Part shown: positions 23,101-33,172 of the stretch, one piece after another
Position numbering within the stretch: position 1 is the stretch's first letter
How the letters are laid out: each line of letters starts with the position of its first letter
Assembly (NCBI GenBank): GCA_049999805.1
Contig: JBNGIO010006406.1
Coordinates: forward strand, 1-64,000
Source of the DNA: Folioceros fuciformis
Lineage: Eukaryota > Anthocerotophyta > Anthocerotopsida > Anthocerotales
DNA length: 64,000 nucleotides
Direction of reading: 5' to 3'
Program-made: the position numbers and the translations under genes
Notes under the pieces: generated by a model
What the model saw: only the letters and a program-made list of their open reading frames with translations
What the model was told of the DNA's origin: nothing
The model's database searches: none

Positions 23101-23548
23101 TCAGGTGATGTCCGCTGAGATCCATGGTCGGGAGTTAGCGAGTGAACTGTTGTACCATAGAACCGAAAGCCAGTGTCTTGAGAAAGTTGAGATTCATGGC
23201 TGACGGCACCAATTTTCTCCGACAAAAAGCTTTAATCATCCTGAAGTTGCATAGGAAGTAGTTAGGTCCTGAAAAGAATGGTTCCAAACTGTGAAACTGG
23301 ATGGAGCCTTGTTGTGAATATGGCGCATGTCATCTTAGGAAAACCTCCCAGCATTTGGAGGATTAGGATTAGTGTAGCATGAGGGACGAGGAACATGAAC
23401 CATCGTTGAAAGGAAACGAATTATCTGCAAATATTATTACCGGAAAGTCTAGCAAAGTCTGGATACAGCAAAAGGAGCTGGACATTTCCAAACAAAGCTG
23501 GAACTCGATGTTCATCGAGGCTGTCAGGCTTTGGCGCGCTCGCGTTCT

Positions 23549-24925
23549 TCACTCTACAGCAGAAAGTTTTAGAAACGGTCTCAGAACCTGGAAGCCGCGG
23601 CAACGGACAATGGACAGTACTACAAGTCGAACAATCCACGATGAGGGACAGTTTGGCTTTACCAAACGATTATGATCCTCCAGTATTTCATTGACCAGTT
23701 CTCGAAGATTTTTCATTGTATTGTTGGGGACATGTCCAGCAAAGATGGGTTTCTCCATGCCTGAAAGTGATACAAGCCACCGTAAAGGATTCCAAATAGA
23801 ACATTGAGATACACCTTGTATGAAAACGACAGGCATCAACATCCTACCTGCGCCTGTAAATGACTCGATAATCATCATCACCTCCTCTCCTGTCAAACCT
23901 GAAATGAAGCATACGCGGGGAACTCCTTCTGCAGGCTGTACCCTTGCAGCTGTTTAACATCAACCCATCCACGACCCTTGAAGAGAATAGGGAAAAATGT
24001 ATGCTACAACCGACACTCAACATCTATGCCCAGACATAGTCAAAGAAGCAGCATCCAGGACATACCCTGACGTTGGTGTAGTCTTGTTCAGTGTCTAATG
24101 CCCTGCCGAGGGTACCTGACATCATGTCACTCGTTGCCAGCACGACCTGAGCCAATGAACGTTAATCAAAATAGACAAGGAAAGCAGGCGAGCGAGCAAG
24201 AGAACAGGCCTGGCAGCCTTGAAATAAGGACTCACCTTCATGAACTCACCATCGATTTCAGACAGCAAGTTGTGTACCTAATCCACCGACAGTTGGGCAA
24301 GATCAGTGTCATGTGCCTCGTCATGAACTAGAGACGACCGATCCTCCAGTTGCCAGATTCGCTCACATCAGATAACACTGAAATATGTTGAACTTCACCT
24401 TATGAACATCCTCCCTGCTGAAGCCCATCAGAAGAAGTGCCTGGTGAAGCAACAAGTACCATCAGCTTTTCCTGCTATCTCTAACAAAAACAGAGCCATA
24501 ACACTTCAAATACCAGTAAAATGAAGCTCAAGGACCTACTCACAGTTGGTCCGAAACACGGATCGTCAGCATTGATGCGTGCGAACTTCGAGTCCTCGAG
24601 TACTTCGTTTGGAACCTCTGCCAATGGTGACCTCCACAACTCAGAAAGAGACCTGATCGCGTTACGCACTTACAACCCAAATGCGGTTGGTAGAGTCCTA
24701 GAGGAGAATCCCACCGTCAAACGCAGCAGCAGTTCTCCTCCAAGCAGTATCGCGTGCTGACCATTGAGTCCTTAGAACACAGCACTTGGATGAATGGTAT
24801 CTGCAAATTCCGCTAGAGCCCAAAGGCCTCCAGCTCGACAACATTGCGATTTCTTGGGAATGGCCATTCATGGACAGAGGAATACATGAAGTCGGCTGGA
24901 AACACGAAGCCATGTTCGCAGCCAT
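23549..24925 (-). CDS. Plastid-targeted DUF3783-like protein (unknown function)
   Basis: Eight short exons fit together in phase on the minus strand: 24762-24925, 24544-24652, 24399-24440, 24236-24277, 24066-24146, 23848-23935, 23663-23760 and 23549-23587. They total 663 nt, or 220 residues. The start MAANMASCFQPTSCIPLSMN is Ser/Ala-rich and looks like a chloroplast transit peptide. Conserved-looking blocks are ALLLMGFSREDVHK, VVLATSDMMSGTLGRALDTE, PRVCFISGLTGEEVMMIIES and KPIFAGHVPNNTMKNLRELV. The last block, with alternating hydrophobic residues before a short acidic helix, resembles the DUF3783 pattern as I remember it. No catalytic motif can be assigned. Exon 1's donor (TG|GTCAGC) and the last exon are the least certain. 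The gene faces SMC3 tail to tail. Confidence 0.7.
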
Positions 24926-25268
24926 AGCGAAGAGAGGAATTCCCATCAACACACGGTGCAACCTTGAAAACGTACGCACACAAGGCAACTAAACGACACG
25001 TGGCCAGTCAGAGGTAAAAAGAGCCTTTCAGCCTCCACTTCACACGCAACGAGTGGGGATCGTGGCAAGAGGTTGGGCATTCTGCGAACTGGTGAGGAGC
25101 GCAGAGGGTTCATGAGAACATTTTAGGAAGTGTGCAAGAATGCCTCCCTGCAAAACCTAGTTCTCCTCTCCAATTAGATTATGTACATCAACTACACGAC
25201 ACAGGAAGAAGTGTCGAAAACGCGGACCCGAGCACGCCCAATCGACAAAAAGCGGACTACAACCAGCC

Positions 25269-26149
25269 CTATCGGGCATTGCCATAGCTCTGATAATAAT
25301 AATATCGGCTGCCTCGACCCTGGCCCTGAGACGAAGAAGCCTGCGCAGCCATGAGCTTCTTGACCTTAGACTTCTCCCGTTCCTCTCGCTTTAACCTCTC
25401 TGATCTAAGTTCCTCAACCGTCTTCCGCTTACCCGCTTCTGCCGACACCAGGATACAAAACACATCAGACGCATAATCCAGCAATCAAAGAACCGGATCT
25501 TCAACGGAGCAAATACAGCAGCACAGGATGACGATTAAAAAAAACCTCAAAACACCGAAACGCACTCAACACAACACTTACGAGATCGAGAAGGGGCAGG
25601 GCAGGCCTCATCTTCGTCCTCCGACTCACCCTCGTCTGCCCTATTCAGCACGAAACTCTTGGTAAGATACCACGGCCTTTTGGAATTCTTGCCGACGGTC
25701 CCATACCCGAACCTGTACTGCTCATCGCTTGCATCCACAGGTTCCTGCCTCCCTTTCCCTTCTGTCCGCCTGCTCTCATCGGTCTTCCTTTTGCGGTCCA
25801 CGGGCTTAGCCTCGGCACCAGTCTGCCTCTCCTCCACGTCCTTGAACAGATTAATATGCTCGATCTTCACCACCTGGATGGAACCATGCCCTGATTCCCC
25901 GTCCGGACCGCCCTCCCCTGCATCACCACTGCTATCTGCGCCGTGGCCAGCGGACACGCGCTTGGCGTGTGCAATCTCCCGCAGCTTCTCCAAACGGAAC
26001 TCAGAGTCCCTCTGTCGCGCAAGGCGCTGCGCTTGCTGCTCCTGCCGGGCTGCCTCCTCCTCATCCTTACGCACCCGCTCCCGATTGTCGAAATTGTACA
26101 CATTCCACCGCTTCTGCGGCAGAATGTTCAACCCGCCGTGCCCTCCCAT
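25269..26149 (-). CDS. LENG1-like protein (CIR N-terminal domain family)
   Basis: Two exons, complement(25582-26149, 25269-25438), give 738 nt, or 245 residues. The N-terminus MGGHGGLNILPQKRWNVYNF and the next RVRKDEEEAARQEQQAQR are the hallmark of the leukocyte receptor cluster member 1 (LENG1) and CIR_N family, thought to be nuclear and connected with RNA-processing complexes. The middle holds EHINLFKDVEERQTGAE and YGTVGKNSKRPWYLTKSF, also typical of LENG1. An acidic stretch and SRS-like end follow. The second exon encodes a charged helix, VEELRSERLKREERE, and a Gln/Gly/Tyr tail with four tyrosines in a row. A start two codons upstream would need a GTG, so the ATG at 26149 is chosen. Function in plants is not established by anything in this sequence. 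Confidence 0.88.
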
Positions 26150-27689
26150 TCTCACGGGATCGCAAATCTGCCTAGAGTCGGGGGTGTTTCTCCTTTCCGT
26201 GCCTCGTCACAGTTTTCTTTGAGAAATTCCGTCGGTGTCTGAATCTCAAGGAATTCCCCCGTCACATCTGGCCGCCTCAAGATGGCTCAGTCTACATAAG
26301 CTAACTACGTATGTAGATACTTACTTACGTATGTATGTACAATGTTCACAAAGATTATGGGAGGCCCAGCCTAGTCCCCCTTTTAACCATTGGCCTTCTT
26401 TGGCTTGTCCTTGGACTTCGAAGTAGGTACATATGTAGATGGAGTTTTCAAGTATTTTCTGAATAAAATATAAGAATTATTTATATACTCTCTTTCAGAT
26501 GAGTTCTCAGATATAGTAGGGAGTATGGAATAAGGATTCGGACACCCTTAGACATTGATTTTTTTTTCTGGAATACATATTTATACGGGAATATACGGTA
26601 GCATCTACCACAGATTCTTGTACTAAACATAACCATGTCACAGGACCTACCTATACACCGTAATGGGCATGTGGACTGATATGGACACGTATTATGTTTT
26701 TTATTTAGGTTCATGTGGGCATGTGTATGGAATATCGAATAAGATGCGGAGAGGGACTACATAGTCATGTATAACAGCTTAAGAATTGCAGCTAAAAGAA
26801 GCCACAGCAGCAATTATAGTTGCTCTTACACGGTTCACAAAAACATCAAGTTCATTAAGCTAGACCACAGAGGCAAGAAGGCAACCTACAGCAACCTACA
26901 ACACCTTTCACAAAACATCTACAAACTACTAGTGCTGCTACTACAAGACCAGTCTACTAACAGTAGATTCAGGAAAAACTCTACAGGTTCACCATCTCTG
27001 TAGTACCAAGGCCAGTGCCTTTAACTTGCCTACCTGCACGCCACATGCATTCCTAAATCTTGCAATCCCTACCACGAGAGGCAACCTCCACATATGTTGC
27101 ACAGTCACGTATGGCACACTACCGTTTTTGCGATGCGCGCACTGGATCCCGTGATTTCGCAATTGGGTGACAAGAATCGTTCCAGCAGCTGCACGCAAGG
27201 AAGCAAACTCCGGCTCACCCTTTCGATTGGCCTCCCTATCGCGTTGGTCTTGAGGGCCATCTGAAGGGGACGAGCTCCCCACCCACTCTCCTGCATAGGT
27301 CGATGGCCCTCTAGGAATGGCACTGTTGAACCTCCAGATGGAGCCCACAATCGCAGCTTGGCTAACTACGTGAGTTGTCCTGCCGCGACGCACTTCTAAC
27401 AATTCACTACGCATTGTGGGGTCGGTAGCTGGGATCAATGTCGACGGCGATCGCTGCCTAGAGACATTGCTACCTGGTTACATGGTGGCCATGGGCCTCG
27501 AGGTGCGGCCCTCTCTCTCCCTTATCATGTTCGCCTTGCACAGGTGCAACTTGCATCTCAACTGCTACACCTGCAACGTGGATGCAACTTGCCTAGAGCC
27601 TTTCGATTGAGTGGCGGGAGGGCACTAGGATGAGGGGGGAGGTTGAAACACCGTGTAGGATCGACACTCCACTAATGTCGCTTAGCTGA
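26150..27689. other. Gene-poor intergenic DNA
   Basis: This AT-rich sequence includes short tgta/tacgta-rich runs near 26300-26345. A 149-codon open frame lies on the minus strand (26989-27438), but it starts at a non-ATG codon, has no domain I know and no exon partners, so I do not call it a gene. Confidence 0.4.
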
Positions 27690-28090
27690 TGCATATGAGG
27701 ATTGAAGACACACCTAAGACTCAATATGCAGCTACGACTACAGACACACCTAGGATTGATGATGCACCTTCGACTGCAGACACACCTAGGACTAAAGATG
27801 NNNNNNNNNNNNNNNNNNNNNNNNNNNNNNNNNNNNNNNNNNNNNNNNNNNNNNNNNNNNNNNNNNNNNNNNNNNNNNNNNNNNNNNNNNNNNNNNNNNN
27901 GACACACCTAGGACTAAAGATGCACCTACGACTGCAGACACACCTAGGACTAAAGATGCACCTACGACTGCAGACACACCTAGGACTAAAGATGCACCTA
28001 CGACTGCAGACACACCTAGGACTAAAGATGCACCTACGACTGCAGACACACCTAGGACTAAAGATGCACCTATGATTGAAGACGCACCAG
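27690..28090. repeat. 36-bp minisatellite, gap inside
   Basis: A tandem repeat with a 36-bp unit containing cctaggactaaagatgcacc and tacgactgca. Five copies fill 27901-28080 almost perfectly; about three more diverged copies precede the 100-N gap at 27801-27900. Because 36 is a multiple of three and the unit lacks stops in several frames, it produces spurious 12-residue repeat peptides. True copy number is unknown because the gap lies inside the array. Confidence 0.93.
27801..27900. other. Assembly gap (100 N)
   Basis: A placeholder of exactly 100 N lies within the 36-bp minisatellite. The array was probably too repetitive to assemble, so its real length may be quite different. Confidence 0.9.
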
Positions 28091-28327
28091 GTTACTTGGT
28101 TGATGCCTGCAAGGATTGAAGACGCAGAAGCGACTCCACATATGTTCCTGACTTGGGCTGGTTACGAGGATCGATGAGGAGTAGCCTGTATGGGCAAATT
28201 GGTGGTTGACAAGTATGCCACTGCAAGGGAGATGCCTGGTAACTTAACTTCACTAGGATGCCACATGTGTTCAATATGACACTCGAGTGAGTGTGCTGGG
28301 GAACGCGCAAGTTGCGTCTATTTCAAC

Positions 28328-28682
28328 AGCCATAGAAGACAAAACGTAATACTTCATCCTGCACTCAAAATACTTCATTAGGTGGCATGCATTGGATACA
28401 TCCTCTAGAAAACCCATGCATTGGATACATCCTCTAGAAAACCTTCCAATCCATAAGCCAGCAATAGCCATAGAAGACAAAACGTAGTACTTCATCCTGC
28501 ACTCAAAATACTTCATTAGATGGCATGCATTGGATACATCCTCTAGAAACCCTTCTCATCCATGAGCCAGCAATAGCCATAGAAGACAAAACGTAATACT
28601 TCATCCTGCACTCAAAATACTTCATTAGGTGGCAAGCATTGGATACATCCTCTAGAAACCCTTCCAATCCATGAGCCAGCAA
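28328..28682. repeat. 109-bp tandem repeat, three copies
   Basis: Three copies of a unit that includes agaagacaaaacgtaatact and ttggatacatcctctagaaa start near 28334, 28472 and 28581. The spacing is 138 then 109 bp. The first unit is longer because a 29-bp piece beginning gcattggatacatcctc is duplicated inside it. No coding function is seen. Confidence 0.85.
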
Positions 28683-30440
28683 ACAAAAAGCACTATTGAC
28701 GGTCAACCCAAAACACTCTGATGGAAGCATGACTTTGGATAAACATTGTGGATCGTTTCCATTGTAGTTGCCACAAGCCACCGAGCATTGTTGACAACAA
28801 TGCAATATACTTCAGTGGGATGCCTACCATCCACACTAGTATGTGGAAGAAGAACAAGGCTTGCACCATAAGTCACAAGTAAATGATACTTCAGGGGGAT
28901 GACCTATGCACTAAGACACTAAGAAGCACTAAGACAAAAAACAATCCTAGGCCAGAGGCCAACATAACGCATACGACCAAGGACCAAGTGCAAAGGGAGC
29001 AAGTCGTAGCCTCCCAGTTGTGAACATGTAAACTAAGGTACTTGCTAGAGGCTACCACCAAAGACAAGTGGTCAGCAATGTCAAAAAGAGCAACAGCACA
29101 ATTGCATGGCCGATGGATGGGTGTTGTTCCATTCAAAAAAACATGAACAATAACATGATGCATGGATACGTTGCCCACATATATAGACAAACATAACATG
29201 AACTCTGAGTGAAGGGTGGGCCGCATATGTAGGCCAACGTAACATGAACTCTCGATGAAGTGTTGCCTCATACCCGATGTTAGGCTTGTGAGGTCTATTT
29301 ATATCCTACTCGTTGTTGGCCTTTGAAGACGTAATACACATGATCACGAACTACGTAGTCGTCCTTTTCTAGTTTTCCCATATATATATATATATATATA
29401 TATAGGAAGTGTATGTGACGTACATATGCATATGGTGAAAACTATGATGTTACACAATACGCATGATAGCCTTAGGAAGGTAGAAGTGAAATGGAGTAAA
29501 GTGTGGTTCATTGTTTTATGCTTTGTCGTAGGGTTAGGGTATGGTCCCTACACCCTAATACCCATGAACTATGTATATGACAACAAGCCAAGCCTAACAC
29601 CTGCCAGCTTGGGGTGGAGGACACCAAAACAGCAGCAATGTGCACCGCAATGAGGTTGAGTACTGTAAGGGGATGAAGGGGCCCACCACACGGAGAGTTA
29701 AGGGTTTGAATTGGCATCGAGCGAGCCAAGTCATGCTGCTTTTAATGCATGGATGGTGTATGGTTGCCATAAATGGCTGCGATACCACTCCCTTCTTAAA
29801 CGACGCAGGGGAAGCAGAACTCCGTACAATGGTTGGGGATTTTGCCCCACATGGTACAGTGCAGCCTACGCTAACACCTCAAAGACGCAGATAGTTTTGA
29901 AAAGGGGCCAATGTTGTCGGTGGGTTGCCTCCACTAGGTAGTAGCGTGGAGCGAGACACTGTGTGCGCACGGAGCCCCGCCTTGGGCACGCTCATGACAA
30001 TGTCACAGCTGAGTCAGCAATGCTCACTAGCACACCCGTTTGCACTGTGCTTATGGCACATGCAGCAGGTTCAAAACCTTTGTTGAAGCTTGGCTCCAAT
30101 GCAAGTGGAGACCGTAGACGACCGCCCTCACATGGGGTGCAAGAAATGGGAGAGGAGGCAATCTGATCCATGGTTGCCTTGAGTAGAGGGTTGTGTTTCG
30201 TGTAAGCTTGTTGTGGTCTACATTGTGAGGCGAGCGTGATGCTGGATGAAAGGGACGCTTGTCTGTTGTGGGAACTAAGCTTACAATAGGGCTGATGGCT
30301 TCTAATTGTGCTAAGGGCGACCTCCTCCACGGCTCGCCTTCCTTCACGGTCAGGGCATCGCGATGCGGCAGAAGACTGGGAAATGATATGCTAGCGGGAG
30401 TACATTGTAGGGTGGCCAAAGGGTCTAACCAACTATTGGG
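28683..30440. other. Gene-poor intergenic DNA
   Basis: Only short unrelated open frames are present, plus repeated phrases such as aacataacatgaactctga near 29190 and 29240, and a TA microsatellite at 29381. No domain is recognised. Confidence 0.4.
29381..29404. repeat. (TA)12 microsatellite
   Basis: Twelve uninterrupted TA dinucleotides. Confidence 0.95.
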
Positions 30441-32186
30441 AATTATCTGAGCTCCTTGCCTTCCTGGAAGACCATGAGCGCCACTCCTACAAATGGATGG
30501 CTTTTCTGCAAAAAGTGCTCATACTCTATGAGCTGCATAGTAGGGGGATAGATGGTGTGGAGTGGAGGTGGACAAACTACTGCGATAAAGCATACTGGCT
30601 GGTGGAATGTCTTGTCTTCATGCATCAAGTTTTTGACACGTGGGCTCCAAGTAACTACACGGTGTATGTAGGGAGGGTGCGGCCAAAATCAATCCATGAC
30701 GTGAGAGTGTGGTTCACGCAGTTGCATGCATCTAGAGCGATAGCTAAGGTTGGAAGGTGGCCCTAAAGGTATTATGCATTGCTCAATTGTGTTCATCTTG
30801 GGGAACTACAGTGGAACAAACGAGCAGTAGCATTGTTCGATGAGCTAAACATGGAGACCGAAAAGCATGTCTTAAACTTCATATCCGGCCTTTGTGAGGA
30901 GGCAGCGACCTCCCATGATATTGGGGTGTACAGGATAGGGGCCGGCATGCGGGAATGTAGTGTGTACAATTGGCTCTTGCAGCAATGTTGTGGTGTGTCT
31001 TGCATTCCAGACCCTGCGAGGGAGCTGTACATAAAGTGTTGTTGGAACCCTAAACTAGTGAACGATCTGTGGTATGTCGTGTCTGTGAGGCTGTCATGGC
31101 ATGTGGCACTGCGTGCACGTCACTGTGTCCATCGTGTAAAACGCTTTTTTTGTCATAGACATTCGAATGAGGCTTGTGCTTGACCTGCACCCTATTGCAA
31201 TGGCAAGTATGGATGTATTTGCTTGCTGGTGAGTCTCATGATGTCCTTATTGACCTGACGAGCCACCCCGCACCTACGTGGCTATGTCACGTGTACTTGT
31301 TGTTCCTCATCAGGTATGTGCAGTAATTGGCACGGTAGCTTGGTAGAGGTGTGTTGACGAAGACCTGAGGATGTTGTTGGGCATATGGAATTTGCAACAA
31401 GTGGGTGCATATTCCAATACATTTTGCAGTGTATGAGGGGGGCCATGGGGCAGTGGAAAGTGTAGTGGGATCGATGGTGGATTGCATAGCAGCCTGCATG
31501 TACGATGCAGCCCACAAAAATGCGTTGCAATTGCATAAGAAGCTTGTGGCATGCACATTGCACGAACCCAATTCCCAGACACCGGTAGCACATCGTCAGA
31601 AGTGCGGCATGCATTCAGGGTGTCACTTGGATGCAATCCGCATTGTTCATCGGTGTAGGTAGGGCAATTAACGCGATCGCCACGTGTTATGTGGAAGACA
31701 AGACCAGGAGCGCAGATGCACCTGTCTGCAACATGTGCCTATGGAACACACTGTTCAAACTATGGGTGCGAATGCTGCTGAAGTGAGTTGGGGTGATAGG
31801 TCGAGAGCCCGTTCGTGCACAGACGGAATGAGGTAGAGGGTGTTGACCCTGGCTGCGACGGCGCTGAGCAACAATTGAGGGCCATGTGTGCAAAGAGGAA
31901 GGGACGGGTGCCCCTAGTGTGGTCTGCACTTTGGTCATAGGTGTGCACAGTCGCGGTGGTTAGCTTCTATAGGGAAGACATGGCATTCTGTGTATTGCGA
32001 TGGACGTGGCCTTGGGGGCGCATGGGTTACTGCCCGACAAGGAGGAAGGCTGGCTAGGGGCCATGCATGCCCTAGTCGACACAATGGGGGAACCAATTGC
32101 CGAGAACCATGTTGCACACTTCCAGCTACACATGGTGGATGGGCCTGCAAATGGTGCACGGGCAGGGGGTGGAGGGGACATCGTTG
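30441..32186 (+). other. Possible 5' part of a decayed transposable element
   Basis: Plus-strand open frames of 60-135 codons follow one another, broken by stops (for example 30497-30766 and 30779-31183, with WRWTNYCDKAYWLVECLVF and YRIGAGMRECSVYNWLLQQC). They look protein-like but match no family I know. Their position and strand just upstream of the integrase-core fragment suggest they belong to the same dead element or its passenger genes. This is inference from context only. Confidence 0.3.
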
Positions 32187-32288
32187 CNNNNNNNNNNNNN
32201 NNNNNNNNNNNNNNNNNNNNNNNNNNNNNNNNNNNNNNNNNNNNNNNNNNNNNNNNNNNNNNNNNNNNNNNNNNNNNNNNNNNNNNNG
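32187..32288. other. Assembly gap (100 N at 32188-32287)
   Basis: A placeholder gap lies inside the decayed DDE element. The flanks show no shared end sequence. Confidence 0.85.
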
Positions 32289-32289
32289 G

Positions 32290-33172
32290 CAAGGACGACC
32301 TTGGAGCGGACTGGGTTGAGTCAACAAGGCTTGTACGAGATGGTAGTGCAGCATTTGCAAGGAGGACGGCCGCTGAAGGAGCTGGCGCCGCAGCTGGGTT
32401 GCAATATACGTACGGACAGGAGGCTACTAAATGGACATCCCATGTGGAGGGGGGTGCATGGCAGGTTGTCCATGGAGGAGGTGTGGACGATTATCACAAC
32501 GCACACTCCAATACGGCAGCACGGTGTGAATGCGGGGATTTGATTTGTGCAGGTTGAGCTGTAGCTGGATGGAATTGAGATACCAAAGAGGCAGGTAGCA
32601 GAGGCGTTGCGCTGGGTTGGTTTGCCGCGTAGTAGCTTCCTGTTTTCATAGCCCTGTTGTGAAATTAGTATTTACCCTCCTCTGCAAGAAAAAAACATTA
32701 ACACAGTTGTAATCACAAACGGATTGAGCACTTCTGGCGAGCATTGGGGGAGAAATGGGCATTCTTGTACAAGGGGTACTTGGTAAACTTGATAAGGAGC
32801 AACGAATTGGACATAACGAATCCGTGGCACATTCATTCCTTGCATGCTACGTTCATGCCCACCATAAGGAGTGAGCTGGAACGATGGAGGCAAGTGTGGA
32901 ATCGACATCAAGTACGGCGTATGAGGGGCCCGAATCGGGACATCCCAGGACATGTCCCTGCAATCGCTTTCCAAGAGGAAGAGCAGTTGAAGGGGTTGGT
33001 GCAGCCACCTCCGTATGGTGCAGTGGATGATGATGGAGAGAAGTACAATGCCGGGGGCCCACAATACACACAGAATGTGGCTTCGGAGATGCCCCCGTTG
33101 AGGAGGATTGAGCTTCTGGATGGGGTGAGCTTCTGTAGTGATGCAGGCGTGGCTGCAAGCTTTTGCTGTTGA
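32290..33172 (+). mobile_element. Decayed DDE-type element with integrase core domain
   Basis: The first part (32290-32640) resembles the helix-turn-helix region of integrase-core transposases: LKELAPQLGCNIRTDRRL, then LSMEEVWTIITTHTPIRQHG, then IPKRQVAEALRWVGLP. The second part (about 32710-33172) matches the C-terminal half of the integrase core: HKRIEHFWRALGEKWAFLYK, DITNPWHIHSLHATFMP, WRQVWNRHQVRRMRGPNRDI and PGHVPAIAFQEEE. The Glu in the KRIEHFW block is the expected third catalytic acid. The stretch that should carry the two catalytic Asp residues is absent, and stops and frame changes occur, so the copy is dead. Terminal repeats were not found. Family assignment (plant members of the integrase-core group) is from memory of motif order. 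Confidence 0.6.

Noticed and set aside
23379-23675. 98-codon plus-strand frame after SMC3
   Set aside because: It lies antisense to the better supported last exons of the DUF3783-like gene and has no domain.
26989-27438. 149-codon minus-strand frame as a gene
   Set aside because: It begins at a non-ATG codon, matches no family I know and has no neighbouring exons.
27689-28075. Repeat protein made of 12-residue units
   Set aside because: The frames come from a 36-bp minisatellite without stops and are equally open on both strands. No start context or other exon supports translation.
27690-28090. CRISPR-like regular repeats
   Set aside because: The 36-bp units are directly adjacent with no unique spacers, and the genome is eukaryotic. 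It is a minisatellite.
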